Of a stretch of DNA of 8,938 nucleotides, positions 1 through 8,440 are shown piece after piece. The notes beneath the pieces were generated by a model. It was not told where the DNA came from, searched no databases, and was given only the letters and a program-made list of their open reading frames with translations. Numbering within the stretch: the first letter of the stretch is position 1; every line of letters starts with the position of its first letter. The DNA comes from Bacillota bacterium (GTDB lineage Bacteria; Bacillota; Clostridia; Christensenellales; CALWSW01): contig JAEYFO010000107.1 in NCBI GenBank assembly GCA_023402915.1, positions 1 through 8,938 on the forward strand, given 5' to 3'. Position numbers and translations under genes: made by a program.

Positions 1-40
1 CCTCCGGACGCTGGATGATCCCAGGTTCCGGAGGGTTTTT
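1..40 (+). terminator. Rho-independent terminator at left edge
   Basis: CCTCCGGA (1-8) pairs perfectly with TCCGGAGG (27-34). A second inner stem, CTGG (11-14) with CCAG (21-24), closes a short loop, and a 2x2 internal loop separates the two stems. The 3' arm is followed by G and five T on the plus strand (36-40). It would end a plus-strand transcript coming from left of the window. On the minus strand it lies just past the 42-residue ORF and is preceded by an A-run, so it may act in both directions; the minus-strand T-run, if any, is outside the window. Confidence 0.75.
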
Positions 41-48
41 CTGTTAAA

Positions 49-177
49 TTAAACCTGCGGCCGGAACGAAAGTCCCGTCCGCTCCCGGTTGTTTTCCGCA
101 ATGCGGTCCGCAAGGGAAAGGGGCGTTTCCCGCTTTTTGAACTGCTCGGTATAGCGGGCTGTCGTTTCATCCTCCAT
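49..177 (-). CDS. Possible 42-residue hypothetical protein
   Basis: Reading on the minus strand, an ATG at 177-175 opens a 42-codon frame ending in TAA (51-49). The product is small, highly charged and has no cysteine, no membrane segment and no motif I recognise; it begins MEDETTARYT and ends SFRPQV. Codons are GC-rich and look like the housekeeping genes further right, unlike the AT-rich gene just upstream. The frame begins only one codon (CCA) after the TAG of the DUF262-HNH gene and is in the same reading frame. No Shine-Dalgarno sequence precedes the ATG; the only GGAGG lies just inside the frame. It could be made by termination-reinitiation or stop read-through, be the tail of a host gene cut by the insertion, or be a chance frame. 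Low to moderate certainty. Confidence 0.35.
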   Translation of the reverse strand: MEDETTARYTEQFKKRETPLSLADRIAENNRERTGLSFRPQV

Positions 178-180
178 TGG

Positions 181-1461
181 CTAATTTTCATCTACGTCAT
201 CTATAATTGAATCGATAGTTGTGACGTTTATAGAATCGTTCTTCATTCGATTGCAGGTGCGATGAGTCAGCTGCGCATTTTCAATCGTCGTCGTTCCTCC
301 TTTGGAAAACGGAATAATATGATCTACTTCACAATCTTCGAATGCAAGAATCCGATTGCCGCATATGGCGCATACCGGATTGCACTTAAAAAGCTCCCGT
401 CGAAGTTCTTCATCGAAATATCGCTGTTCTTCCATGTCGCATTGCCCAATACACCTTGTGATAATATCAATTACTTTCGTAATTCTTCCGCGCACTCTTC
501 GCCCTGCATTTGTCCCAACATAAACGTTTTCACGATACTCCGCATCATGCTCTTTCATATCATAAATGCTTTCCCGTATTTTGTCGGCATTCTGGAGCAA
601 GGCTCTCTTGGGAAAAAGCGAAAAAGGAATTATTATTGAATCGTATACTGCTCCGTTAAATTTGCTTGCCCGTTCGCTTTGGAAAAAGAATGCTTCTTCC
701 CCCAAAACCTGCTTTATGACATCCATAACGGAACGGTATTGTTCTTCCATTTGGGAAATTTCTTCTGGCAAATCGTTCTGATGCCGCATCATAAATCGAT
801 TCATCGTATTCTTAAACGTCCCTGAGACATGGTAAAAATCGCGCATCGCAAAGAAACGCAGAATTCTTTCCTCAAATTCCATGCGCTTATTATCTGCATG
901 ATGAAACAGTGCTTTCACATTTTCATCCGTATCTGAAATACGCCGCAGCATTGTATTGAATGAACCCCGGTAGATACAGTTTCTCACCTCTTGATCTTTA
1001 AGTTTTACTGCTCCCAAATTCAAACGAGAAAAAATTTCATACTTGAGTTCTTGCGAGTCCCGGTCAAGGCAAATCGCCTTCAGTGACTTCGCCCGCAGTC
1101 TACGTTGGATCGATTTTTCCAAATCTCGAAAATATTTTCCGTTCAAAGCAGATAATGTATTCAAGCCCCCCAAGGCAAAATCATTCTTAAGATAACGAAC
1201 AAACGACATGATCCGTTGCTGACCATCTATGACAGAAAAAATCCCCTCATCCTCTTCACAAAGATAGATAATCGGAATCGGTATTCCTATCAAAATAGAC
1301 TCTACAAGCAAAGAAGCACGTTTATCATCATATACATAATTCCGTTGATAATCAGGATTTGTCAGAATATCATTCGCATCTACCATCTCTCGGAGTTGCG
1401 AAAGAGTAATGTCTTTTGTTTCAGTGTGTACAGTCAACTGATCCAACTCGTCAATTTTCAT
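181..1461 (-). CDS. DUF262 (GmrSD-type N-terminal) and HNH endonuclease protein, probable phage/foreign-DNA defence
   Basis: The 426-residue product has two parts. Residues 1 to about 170 match DUF262: an N-terminal PDYQR motif (36-40), a hydrophobic stretch with GIPIPIIYL (59-67), the signature DGQQR (79-83) and a later FSRLN...E.R block (144-160). In GmrSD and SspE this ParB-like fold binds or hydrolyses nucleotides. The C-terminus (about 360-410) is an HNH nuclease: C364-x2-C367, D380-H381, N395, and HRTCNRMK with H400, C403, N404. The pairing suggests a nucleotide-gated DNA nuclease, as in type IV restriction; this role is inference. The start at 1461 was chosen over an upstream in-frame ATG at 1485 because AAGGGGG sits 6 nt before it, and because 1485 lies at the tail of the tRNA terminator. 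The gene is visibly richer in A and T than its neighbours, suggesting transfer. It stands alone: no methylase or partner subunit is visible. Confidence 0.9.
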   Translation of the reverse strand: MKIDELDQLTVHTETKDITLSQLREMVDANDILTNPDYQRNYVYDDKRASLLVESILIGIPIPIIYLCEEDEGIFSVIDGQQRIMSFVRYLKNDFALGGLNTLSALNGKYFRDLEKSIQRRLRAKSLKAICLDRDSQELKYEIFSRLNLGAVKLKDQEVRNCIYRGSFNTMLRRISDTDENVKALFHHADNKRMEFEERILRFFAMRDFYHVSGTFKNTMNRFMMRHQNDLPEEISQMEEQYRSVMDVIKQVLGEEAFFFQSERASKFNGAVYDSIIIPFSLFPKRALLQNADKIRESIYDMKEHDAEYRENVYVGTNAGRRVRGRITKVIDIITRCIGQCDMEEQRYFDEELRRELFKCNPVCAICGNRILAFEDCEVDHIIPFSKGGTTTIENAQLTHRTCNRMKNDSINVTTIDSIIDDVDEN

Positions 1462-1483
1462 GGTTATCCCCCTTCTCATATGC

Positions 1484-1514
1484 AAAAGGACTCGTATCTT
1501 ACGATACGAGTCCT
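1484..1514 (-). terminator. Terminator of the tRNA-Val gene
   Basis: A perfect 12-bp stem, AGGACTCGTATC (1487-1498) with GATACGAGTCCT (1503-1514), closes a 4-nt loop. On the minus strand it begins 5 nt after the tRNA CCA and is followed by TTTT. The T-run is short, so read-through into the downstream DUF262-HNH gene is possible. The stem repeats 8 nt (CGAGTCCT) of the tRNA T-arm. Confidence 0.85.
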
Positions 1515-1519
1515 AACTA

Positions 1520-1595
1520 TGGTGGTCGCAACAGGACTCGAACCTGTGACCCCATCGATGTGAACGATGTGCTCTACCAACTGAGCCATGCGACC
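1520..1595 (-). tRNA. tRNA-Val, anticodon CAC
   Basis: The minus strand folds as a complete 76-nt cloverleaf: acceptor GGTCGCA/TGCGACC, D-arm GCTC-AGTTGGTA-GAGC, anticodon arm CATCG-TTCACAT-CGATG, a 5-nt variable loop, and T-arm ACAGG-TTCGAGT-CCTGT. The anticodon in the 7-nt loop is CAC, which reads the valine codon GUG. The discriminator base is A and the CCA tail is encoded in the DNA (1522-1520). No intron or broken stem is seen. Confidence 0.97.
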
Positions 1596-1619
1596 AGATT
1601 GCTCTCTCGAACGAAATTA

Positions 1620-1648
1620 AGCTTATCACTCTTCTGAAAAAAAGTCAA
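1620..1648 (-). promoter_or_regulatory. Promoter of the tRNA-Val gene
   Basis: On the minus strand TTGACT (1648-1643) is followed after exactly 17 nt by TAAGCT (1625-1620). A TG dinucleotide in the extended -10 position (TGATAAGCT) strengthens the weak -10. Start of transcription would fall near 1613, about 18 nt before the mature tRNA end at 1595. It may also drive the DUF262-HNH gene by read-through. Confidence 0.7.
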
Positions 1649-1834
1649 GCCCGCATTTCGAAAAATTCTGCTTTCTTTTTCCAAACCGGAAAAATTTACC
1701 CTTTTGACAAGTGCCGCACGGCCGCTTTTGCGCACTTTCCCGTCTTTTTATGCTCCCTGTGCCGCCTTCCCCCCCTTTTCCCGCGCCGCCGGAGCGTCTT
1801 TTTCCGACAGCGCATTTTTTCAACCGAACCTTTT
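1649..1834. other. Non-coding gap, purine-rich on the minus strand
   Basis: Between the tRNA promoter and the MerR stop codon I see no credible gene. The stretch is strongly pyrimidine-rich on the plus strand, with runs of C and T around 1740-1830. No clear hairpin with a T-run follows the MerR gene, so its transcript may run on towards the tRNA. A TTGACA at plus-strand 1704-1709 has no matching -10. Confidence 0.5.
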
Positions 1835-2875
1835 TCAGCCGCCGCACTGGGGCGAATCCTCCGGATAAAGCACCGCCCGCAGGGTGTTGTTATAAAAATC
1901 AAAAAAGATCAGCACGTCTTCCCGAAAAATATCCTCACCGCAAAGCGCTTCCCGAAGGCGCTGCTCGAGCGCCCGGCCTGCCGGCGTTTTGCGGTAAGGG
2001 TCGATCCAGCGGCGCTGCATCTGATAAAAGTGCGCCTGATATTGTTCGTAGACATTGCTCAGCTCCGTCACCTGCTCGATGACGTTGCCAAAATTGCTCG
2101 AAAGCACCCGCTGCACCAGCTCCGTATCGAATTTCTGCCAGCGGCGGCAAAGCTCCGGCTCCGCCGTCAAGCGCCGCAGCTCCCGCAGGATCTCCTGCGC
2201 CTTGGCCTTTTCCTCCGTCGGGCCGTAGGTGGTATAGCCGCACACCAGCCTGCGCCGCAGGCGATAATCCTCGCACAGCTGCTCAGTGCTCAGCACGCCG
2301 TAATACTCCGTATAAGCGTCCACCAGCTCCGGCGTAACGCCCCGTTCCAGCTTTTCGAGCAGGCTGTACCAGGCGTTCCAGCGCTCCTGGCTGTCCAGCG
2401 GCTTGTCCAAAAACGCCTCGTACAGCAGCACGGCCAGCCGCCGGACGTACCCCTTGGGATAATCCTCCTCCAGCTTCTGGAACAGACTGCCCTCCAGCAC
2501 CCGGGGCAGAACGCTGTCCGCCGCCGCAGAAAATTCCTCCGTGCCGCTGTTGGGCGGCAGCGCCTGCAAAACCTTGTGCAGCCGCTCGATCGTGGCGTTC
2601 AGCTCCGCCGCGCGCGCCTGTTCCCGGCGCAAATGCTCCTGCAACACCAGCTCCACCCGGCCGGTTTCGAGCATCTGCATCACCTCAGAAAGGGGCACGT
2701 CCAGCTCCCGCAGCCGCGCCACGACGATGAGCCGCTCCACGTCCTCCTCCGTATATTCCCGGCGCGAGAGCGTGCCGCTTTCTACCTTGCGGGGCTGCAA
2801 AAAGCCCTTTTCTTCGTAAAGATAAATGGCTTTCCGGGTCAGGCCGGTTTTCTTCATCACGTCGGAAATGAGCAT
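1835..2875 (-). CDS. MerR-family transcriptional regulator with large C-terminal domain
   Basis: The 346-residue product begins with a MerR-type DNA-binding domain: helix-turn-helix at about residues 2-20 (LISDVMKKTGLTRKAIYLYE), the wing with GFLQPRK and RREYTEEDV (24-46), and the second helix pair at about 47-72. A predicted coiled dimerisation helix follows (about 74-106). The remaining 240 residues look all-helical and match no effector domain I recognise; the TipA-type drug-binding pattern is absent. Scattered cysteines (201, 212, 243, 312, 344) do not form a MerR/ZntR-like metal site, so a small-molecule or protein ligand is more likely than a metal. The start at 2875 is supported by GAGGGGG 5 nt upstream; a longer in-frame extension to 2983 lacks such a site. 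It lies downstream of uvrA, separated by uvrA's terminator. Target genes cannot be inferred. Confidence 0.85.
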   Translation of the reverse strand: MLISDVMKKTGLTRKAIYLYEEKGFLQPRKVESGTLSRREYTEEDVERLIVVARLRELDVPLSEVMQMLETGRVELVLQEHLRREQARAAELNATIERLHKVLQALPPNSGTEEFSAAADSVLPRVLEGSLFQKLEEDYPKGYVRRLAVLLYEAFLDKPLDSQERWNAWYSLLEKLERGVTPELVDAYTEYYGVLSTEQLCEDYRLRRRLVCGYTTYGPTEEKAKAQEILRELRRLTAEPELCRRWQKFDTELVQRVLSSNFGNVIEQVTELSNVYEQYQAHFYQMQRRWIDPYRKTPAGRALEQRLREALCGEDIFREDVLIFFDFYNNTLRAVLYPEDSPQCGG

Positions 2876-2918
2876 AGCTTCCCCCTCTTTTCGCCTGTCC
2901 GGCAGAAATCCGCTCCGC

Positions 2919-2960
2919 CCGCAGGGCCGTCTTTCAAGCGATTTTGCCTGCGGTTTTTTT
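2919..2960 (+). other. Terminator-like inverted repeat upstream of the MerR gene
   Basis: CCGCAGG (2919-2925) and CCTGCGG (2947-2953) are perfect inverted copies 21 nt apart, followed on the plus strand by seven T (2954-2960). The T-run points against the MerR gene, so as a terminator it would stop transcription entering from the MerR side on the plus strand. In the minus-strand transcript it would be a leader hairpin starting about 44 nt before the MerR start codon. It could also be a dyad operator for the regulator. Confidence 0.4.
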
Positions 2961-3014
2961 GAAAACCCTCCCGGCGCTTTCAAACGTTCGCCGCTCAGGT
3001 TCGTTTGTTTTTGG

Positions 3015-3043
3015 AAAAAGCCGCGGCATGATCCACCGCAGCT
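3015..3043 (-). terminator. Terminator of uvrA
   Basis: On the minus strand AGCTGCGG (3043-3036) pairs with CCGCGGCT (3026-3019), eight pairs including one T-G wobble, around a 9-nt loop, followed by a T-run (3019-3015). It begins 11 nt after the uvrA stop codon. TTTT also follows on the plus strand, so it may be bidirectional. Confidence 0.8.
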
Positions 3044-3053
3044 TTTCGCTGTT

Positions 3054-5888
3054 TCAGCCCCGCTCGAGCATGGGGCCGAGATACTTTCCCGTATAACTGT
3101 TTTGGCAGCGCGCCACCGCTTCCGGCGTGCCCGCCGTCACGAGCGTGCCGCCCTTATCGCCGCCCTCCGGGCCGAGATCGACGATGTGATCGGCGGTTTT
3201 GATCACGTCGAGATTGTGCTCGATGACCAGCACGGTGTTTCCGCCCTCCGCCAGGCGCTGCAAAATTTCGACGAGCTTGTGAACGTCCGCCATGTGCAGT
3301 CCGGTGGTCGGTTCATCGAGGATATACAGCGTGCGGCCGGTGGAGCGGCGCGAAAGCTCCGTGGCCAGCTTGACGCGCTGCGCTTCGCCGCCGGAAAGGG
3401 TCGTGGAGGGCTGGCCCAGCTTGATATAGCCCAGACCCACGTCCATGAGCGTCTGGAGCTTTCGGGCCAGCTTGGGCACCGGACGGAAAAACTCCAGCCC
3501 CTCTTCCACGGTCATATCCAGCACGGCGCTGATGGTCTTGCCCTTGTATTTGACTTCGAGCGTTTCGCGGTTGTAGCGCTTGCCGCCGCACACCTCGCAG
3601 GGAACGTACACGTCCGGCAGGAAGTGCATCTCGATTTTCAAGATGCCGTCGCCGTGGCAGGCTTCGCAGCGGCCGCCCTTGGTGTTGAAGCTGAACCGCC
3701 CGGCCGTGAAGCCCCGGGCGCGGGCGTCGGGCGTCATGGCGAACACTTCGCGGATCAGATCGAACAGGCCGGTGTACGTCGCCGGGTTCGACCGGGGCGT
3801 CCGTCCGATGGGCGACTGATCGATGTCGATGACTTTATCGAGAAATTCCGCACCGTCGATGCCGTCGCATTCGCCCGGCTTGGTCTTGGCGCGGTTGAGG
3901 TCGCGCAACAGCGTCTTTCGAACGATCTCGTTGACCAGACTGCTCTTTCCCGAGCCGGAAACGCCCGTCACGCAGGTGAACAGGCCGATGGGAAAGCGCA
4001 CGGTGATGTTTTTGAGGTTGTGCGCCCGCGCGCCCCGCACCGTCAGGAAGCGCCCGTCCGACTCGCGGCGCTTTTTCGGCACTTCGATGCGCAATTCGCC
4101 CGAAAGGTACTTCCCCGTGATGGAACGGGGGCAGGCGATGAGATCTTTGACCGTGCCCTGTGCCACCAGCTCGCCGCCATGGGCGCCCGCGCCCGGCCCG
4201 ATGTCCACAACGTGATCCGCCGCGCGGATGGTGTCCTCGTCGTGTTCCACCACGATCAGGGTGTTGCCCTGATCCCGCAGGTGCTTGAGCGTGGCAAGGA
4301 GCCGGTCGTTGTCCCGCTGATGCAGGCCGATGGACGGTTCGTCCAGAATATACAGCACGCCCATCAGCCCGGAGCCGATCTGCGTCGCCAGACGGATGCG
4401 CTGCGCTTCGCCGCCGGAAAGGGTGGCCGCGCCCCGCGCCAGCGTCAGATAATCCAGCCCCACGTCCACCAGAAAGCCCAGCCGCGCGTCGATCTCCCGC
4501 AGGATCTGTCCGGCGATCTTCTGTTCGGTGTCCGTCAGCGTCAGGCTGCGGAAAAAGTCCCGCGCCTCGCCAACGGCCATTTTCGACACTTCCGCGATGT
4601 TCTTTCCGCCCACTGTCACGGCCAGCACCTCTTTTTTGAGGCGGTCGCCATGGCAGTCCGGGCAGGGGATGTCCGCCATGTATTCTTCGATGTCCGCCTT
4701 GGACGCTTCGGACTGCGTCTCCTGATAGCGGCGTTCAAGGTTTCGGGCAATGCCTTCGAACGTGTTATACAGCGTTCCGCTGCCGTATTCCCGACTGTAG
4801 GTGAGCTTGATCTTTTCGCTGCCCGTGCCGTAGAGCAGGATGTCCATGACCTTTTTCGGCAGCTCGCCCACGGGCGTATCGAGCGAAAAACCGTAGTGCT
4901 CCGACAGAGCGGTCAGATACATGGCCGCCATGGAAGAGCCGCCCTTTTCCGCACTGTTCCAGCCGGGCACGTCGATGGCTCCCTGGCTGAGGGAGCGGGT
5001 CTTGTCCGGAAAAATCAGATCGGGGTCGATCTTCATGAGCGTCCCCAACCCCGTGCAGGTGGGGCACGCGCCGAAGGGGCTGTTGAACGAGAACATACGG
5101 GGGGACATCTCCTCGATGTTCACGCCGCAGTCCGGGCAGGCATAGTTTTGCGAAAACGTCAGAAGCTCCCCGCCCGCGTCCACCAGCAGCAGGCCGCCGG
5201 AAAGGGCCATGGCCGTCTCGATGGAGCCGGAAATGCGTCCCTGTGCGCCGGGACGGACGATGACGCGGTCCACCACCACCTCGATGCTGTGCTTGAGCTT
5301 TTTATCAAGGGGCGGCACTTCCGTGATCTCGCAGGTTTCCCCATCGACGCGGACGCGGACATAGCCGTCCTTTCGGATACCCTCTAAAAGCTTCGTATGC
5401 TCGCCCTTTCGGCCGCGCACCACCGGGGCCAGCAGCTGGAGCCGCGTGCCCTCCGGCAGGCGCATGAGCTGATCGACGATCTGATCGACGGTCTGCCGGG
5501 TGATGGGCTTTCCGCACTGCGGGCAGTGGGGCAGGCCGATGTTGGCGTACAGCAGCCTGAGGTAATCGTGGATCTCCGTCACCGTGCCGACGGTGGAGCG
5601 GGGGTTTTTGCTGGTGGTTTTCTGGTCGATGGAAATGGCCGGAGAAAGCCCCTCGATAGTGTCCACATCCGGCTTTTCCATCTGGCCGAGGAACTGCCGG
5701 GCGTAGCTCGAAAGAGATTCCACGTAGCGGCGCTGCCCCTCGGCATAGATCGTATCAAAGGCCAGAGAGGACTTTCCCGACCCGGAAAGCCCCGTAAAGA
5801 CGATCATTTTGTCCCGCGGGAGGGTCACGTCGATCCCCCGGAGATTGTGCGCCCGCGCGCCGCGAATGATGAGTTTATCGTTTCCCAT
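3054..5888 (-). CDS. uvrA: Excinuclease ABC subunit A
   Basis: UvrA is the damage-sensing ATPase of nucleotide excision repair; as a dimer it loads UvrB on damaged DNA in the cytoplasm. The 944-residue product has the full family layout. First ATPase half: Walker [10 protein letters not shown] (33-41), signature [12 protein letters not shown] (490-501) and Walker B YILDEP (513-518). Second half: Walker [10 protein letters not shown] (642-650), signature [12 protein letters not shown] (831-842) and Walker B YILDEP (855-860). Zinc modules are intact: C251, C254, C275, C278 and C741, C744, C764, C767; extra CxxC pairs occur at 122/125 and 409/412. Length is normal and no frameshift is seen. The start has only a weak, distant AAAGGG, about 13 nt upstream. 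It follows uvrB on the same strand across a 290-bp gap with a terminator; no clear promoter was found in that gap. A 29-bp terminator follows it. Confidence 0.98.
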   Translation of the reverse strand: MGNDKLIIRGARAHNLRGIDVTLPRDKMIVFTGLSGSGKSSLAFDTIYAEGQRRYVESLSSYARQFLGQMEKPDVDTIEGLSPAISIDQKTTSKNPRSTVGTVTEIHDYLRLLYANIGLPHCPQCGKPITRQTVDQIVDQLMRLPEGTRLQLLAPVVRGRKGEHTKLLEGIRKDGYVRVRVDGETCEITEVPPLDKKLKHSIEVVVDRVIVRPGAQGRISGSIETAMALSGGLLLVDAGGELLTFSQNYACPDCGVNIEEMSPRMFSFNSPFGACPTCTGLGTLMKIDPDLIFPDKTRSLSQGAIDVPGWNSAEKGGSSMAAMYLTALSEHYGFSLDTPVGELPKKVMDILLYGTGSEKIKLTYSREYGSGTLYNTFEGIARNLERRYQETQSEASKADIEEYMADIPCPDCHGDRLKKEVLAVTVGGKNIAEVSKMAVGEARDFFRSLTLTDTEQKIAGQILREIDARLGFLVDVGLDYLTLARGAATLSGGEAQRIRLATQIGSGLMGVLYILDEPSIGLHQRDNDRLLATLKHLRDQGNTLIVVEHDEDTIRAADHVVDIGPGAGAHGGELVAQGTVKDLIACPRSITGKYLSGELRIEVPKKRRESDGRFLTVRGARAHNLKNITVRFPIGLFTCVTGVSGSGKSSLVNEIVRKTLLRDLNRAKTKPGECDGIDGAEFLDKVIDIDQSPIGRTPRSNPATYTGLFDLIREVFAMTPDARARGFTAGRFSFNTKGGRCEACHGDGILKIEMHFLPDVYVPCEVCGGKRYNRETLEVKYKGKTISAVLDMTVEEGLEFFRPVPKLARKLQTLMDVGLGYIKLGQPSTTLSGGEAQRVKLATELSRRSTGRTLYILDEPTTGLHMADVHKLVEILQRLAEGGNTVLVIEHNLDVIKTADHIVDLGPEGGDKGGTLVTAGTPEAVARCQNSYTGKYLGPMLERG

Positions 5889-5907
5889 GCTGCTTTTTTA
5901 TCCCTTT

Positions 5908-5934
5908 GCGCGCCAGAATCCACCTGCTGCGCGC
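5908..5934 (-). other. GC-rich hairpin in the uvrA leader
   Basis: Two copies of the self-complementary GCGCGC (5908-5913 and 5929-5934) can pair across a 15-nt loop. On the minus strand the hairpin ends immediately before AAAGGG, the only plausible ribosome binding site of uvrA, so it could influence initiation. No T-run follows in the right position for termination. Confidence 0.4.
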
Positions 5935-5947
5935 CGTCGTATGTGCT

Positions 5948-5961
5948 GCGCCCGAAGGCGC
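5948..5961 (-). other. TTCG-tetraloop hairpin in the uvrA leader
   Basis: On the minus strand GCGCC-TTCG-GGCGC forms a 5-bp stem closed by a very stable TTCG tetraloop, about 60 nt upstream of the uvrA start. No T-run follows. Possibly an mRNA-stabilising or structural leader element; its role is unknown. Confidence 0.45.
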
Positions 5962-6127
5962 TGTTTTCTTTGAGTTTTGGCTTTATTTTTATTGAACTCT
6001 CCAAAATCCCTCGGCCCGCAAATTTGCTTCCCGGCTTCGGCATTTGGTTTCCGTGCGGAGGTTGCCGTTTTGAAGGGCGTTTCCCGCCTGAAAAGCTTCC
6101 CGCTCCGCCGTCTTTCTTTGCAAATTG

Positions 6128-6177
6128 AAAAGAAAGCCTTTCGCGCTCTGTGGCGCTTTTTCCAAACAGCAAGGCTT
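6128..6177 (-). terminator. Terminator of uvrB
   Basis: On the minus strand AAGCCTT (6177-6171) pairs with AAGGCTT (6140-6134), followed by TCTTTT. A smaller GCGC/GCGC stem (6143-6146 with 6153-6156) sits in the loop. It starts 2 nt after the uvrB stop codon. The large loop makes it weaker than the other terminators here, so partial read-through into uvrA is possible. Confidence 0.6.
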
Positions 6178-6178
6178 C

Positions 6179-8215
<2,037 letters not shown>

Positions 8216-8269
8216 GCTTTCTTTTTCCCTTTCTTCGCCGCCCGGACGGGCTTTGTCATTCGTTTCTCT

Positions 8270-8298
8270 ATTGTACTCAGTTCTTTTTTAATACGCAA
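8270..8298 (-). promoter_or_regulatory. Promoter of uvrB
   Basis: On the minus strand TTGCGT (8298-8293) and TACAAT (8275-8270) are separated by 17 nt. The -10 matches five of six consensus positions; the -35 is weaker. Transcription would start near 8263 and give a leader of about 48 nt, holding a small GCCC/GGGC hairpin (8240-8251). Confidence 0.65.
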
Positions 8299-8305
8299 GC
8301 GAACA

Positions 8306-8351
8306 CGAACATTTTTTCCCGTCAAAACTTCATTTTCCGAACATTCGCTTT
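8306..8351. promoter_or_regulatory. Candidate LexA (SOS) boxes upstream of uvrB
   Basis: The Bacillota LexA box is built as GAAC-N4-GTTC/T. Two imperfect copies are seen on the plus strand: CGAACATTTTTTCC (8306-8319) and CGAACATTCGCTTT (8338-8351), each off by one base in the eight core positions. A further CGAACA lies at 8300-8305. The first box is 7 bp upstream of the uvrB -35. uvrB is a classic SOS gene, which makes the match plausible, but neither box is a perfect palindrome. Confidence 0.35.
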
Positions 8352-8393
8352 CGCACACTGCTGTGAAAATTTGCTATTTTGCCAAAAAACCCG

Positions 8394-8422
8394 TTGACAA
8401 GCGGCTTTTTTTCCTGTAACAT
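8394..8422 (+). promoter_or_regulatory. Promoter of the T-box leader
   Basis: A perfect TTGACA (8394-8399) and TAACAT (8417-8422) are separated by 17 nt. Start of transcription would be near 8430, about 10 nt before Stem I of the T-box begins. Confidence 0.75.
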
Positions 8423-8440
8423 ATGGTTCATCATATCAAA

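Noticed and set aside
1..1600. Integrative element bounded by tRNA-Val attachment repeats
   Set aside because: No copy of the tRNA 3' end is found beyond the DUF262 gene in this window, and no integrase is seen. Only an 8-nt repeat exists, inside the terminator.
1704..1709. Plus-strand TTGACA in the gap before the MerR stop
   Set aside because: No acceptable -10 at 15 to 19 nt downstream and no plus-strand gene follows.
2030..2962. A 310-codon plus-strand frame opposite the MerR gene
   Set aside because: Leu/Gln/Arg-rich shadow frame with no ribosome binding site; the MerR domain on the minus strand is clear.
2826..5387. A very long open frame on the plus strand opposite uvrA
   Set aside because: It is the mirror of uvrA caused by GC-rich third positions; uvrA has all family motifs and the opposite frame gives a low-complexity Arg/Ala/His-rich product.
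5825..6172. 115-codon minus-strand frame in the uvrB-uvrA gap
   Set aside because: It overlaps the uvrA start, has no ribosome binding site, and its sequence has no recognisable domain; the region holds a terminator and hairpins instead.
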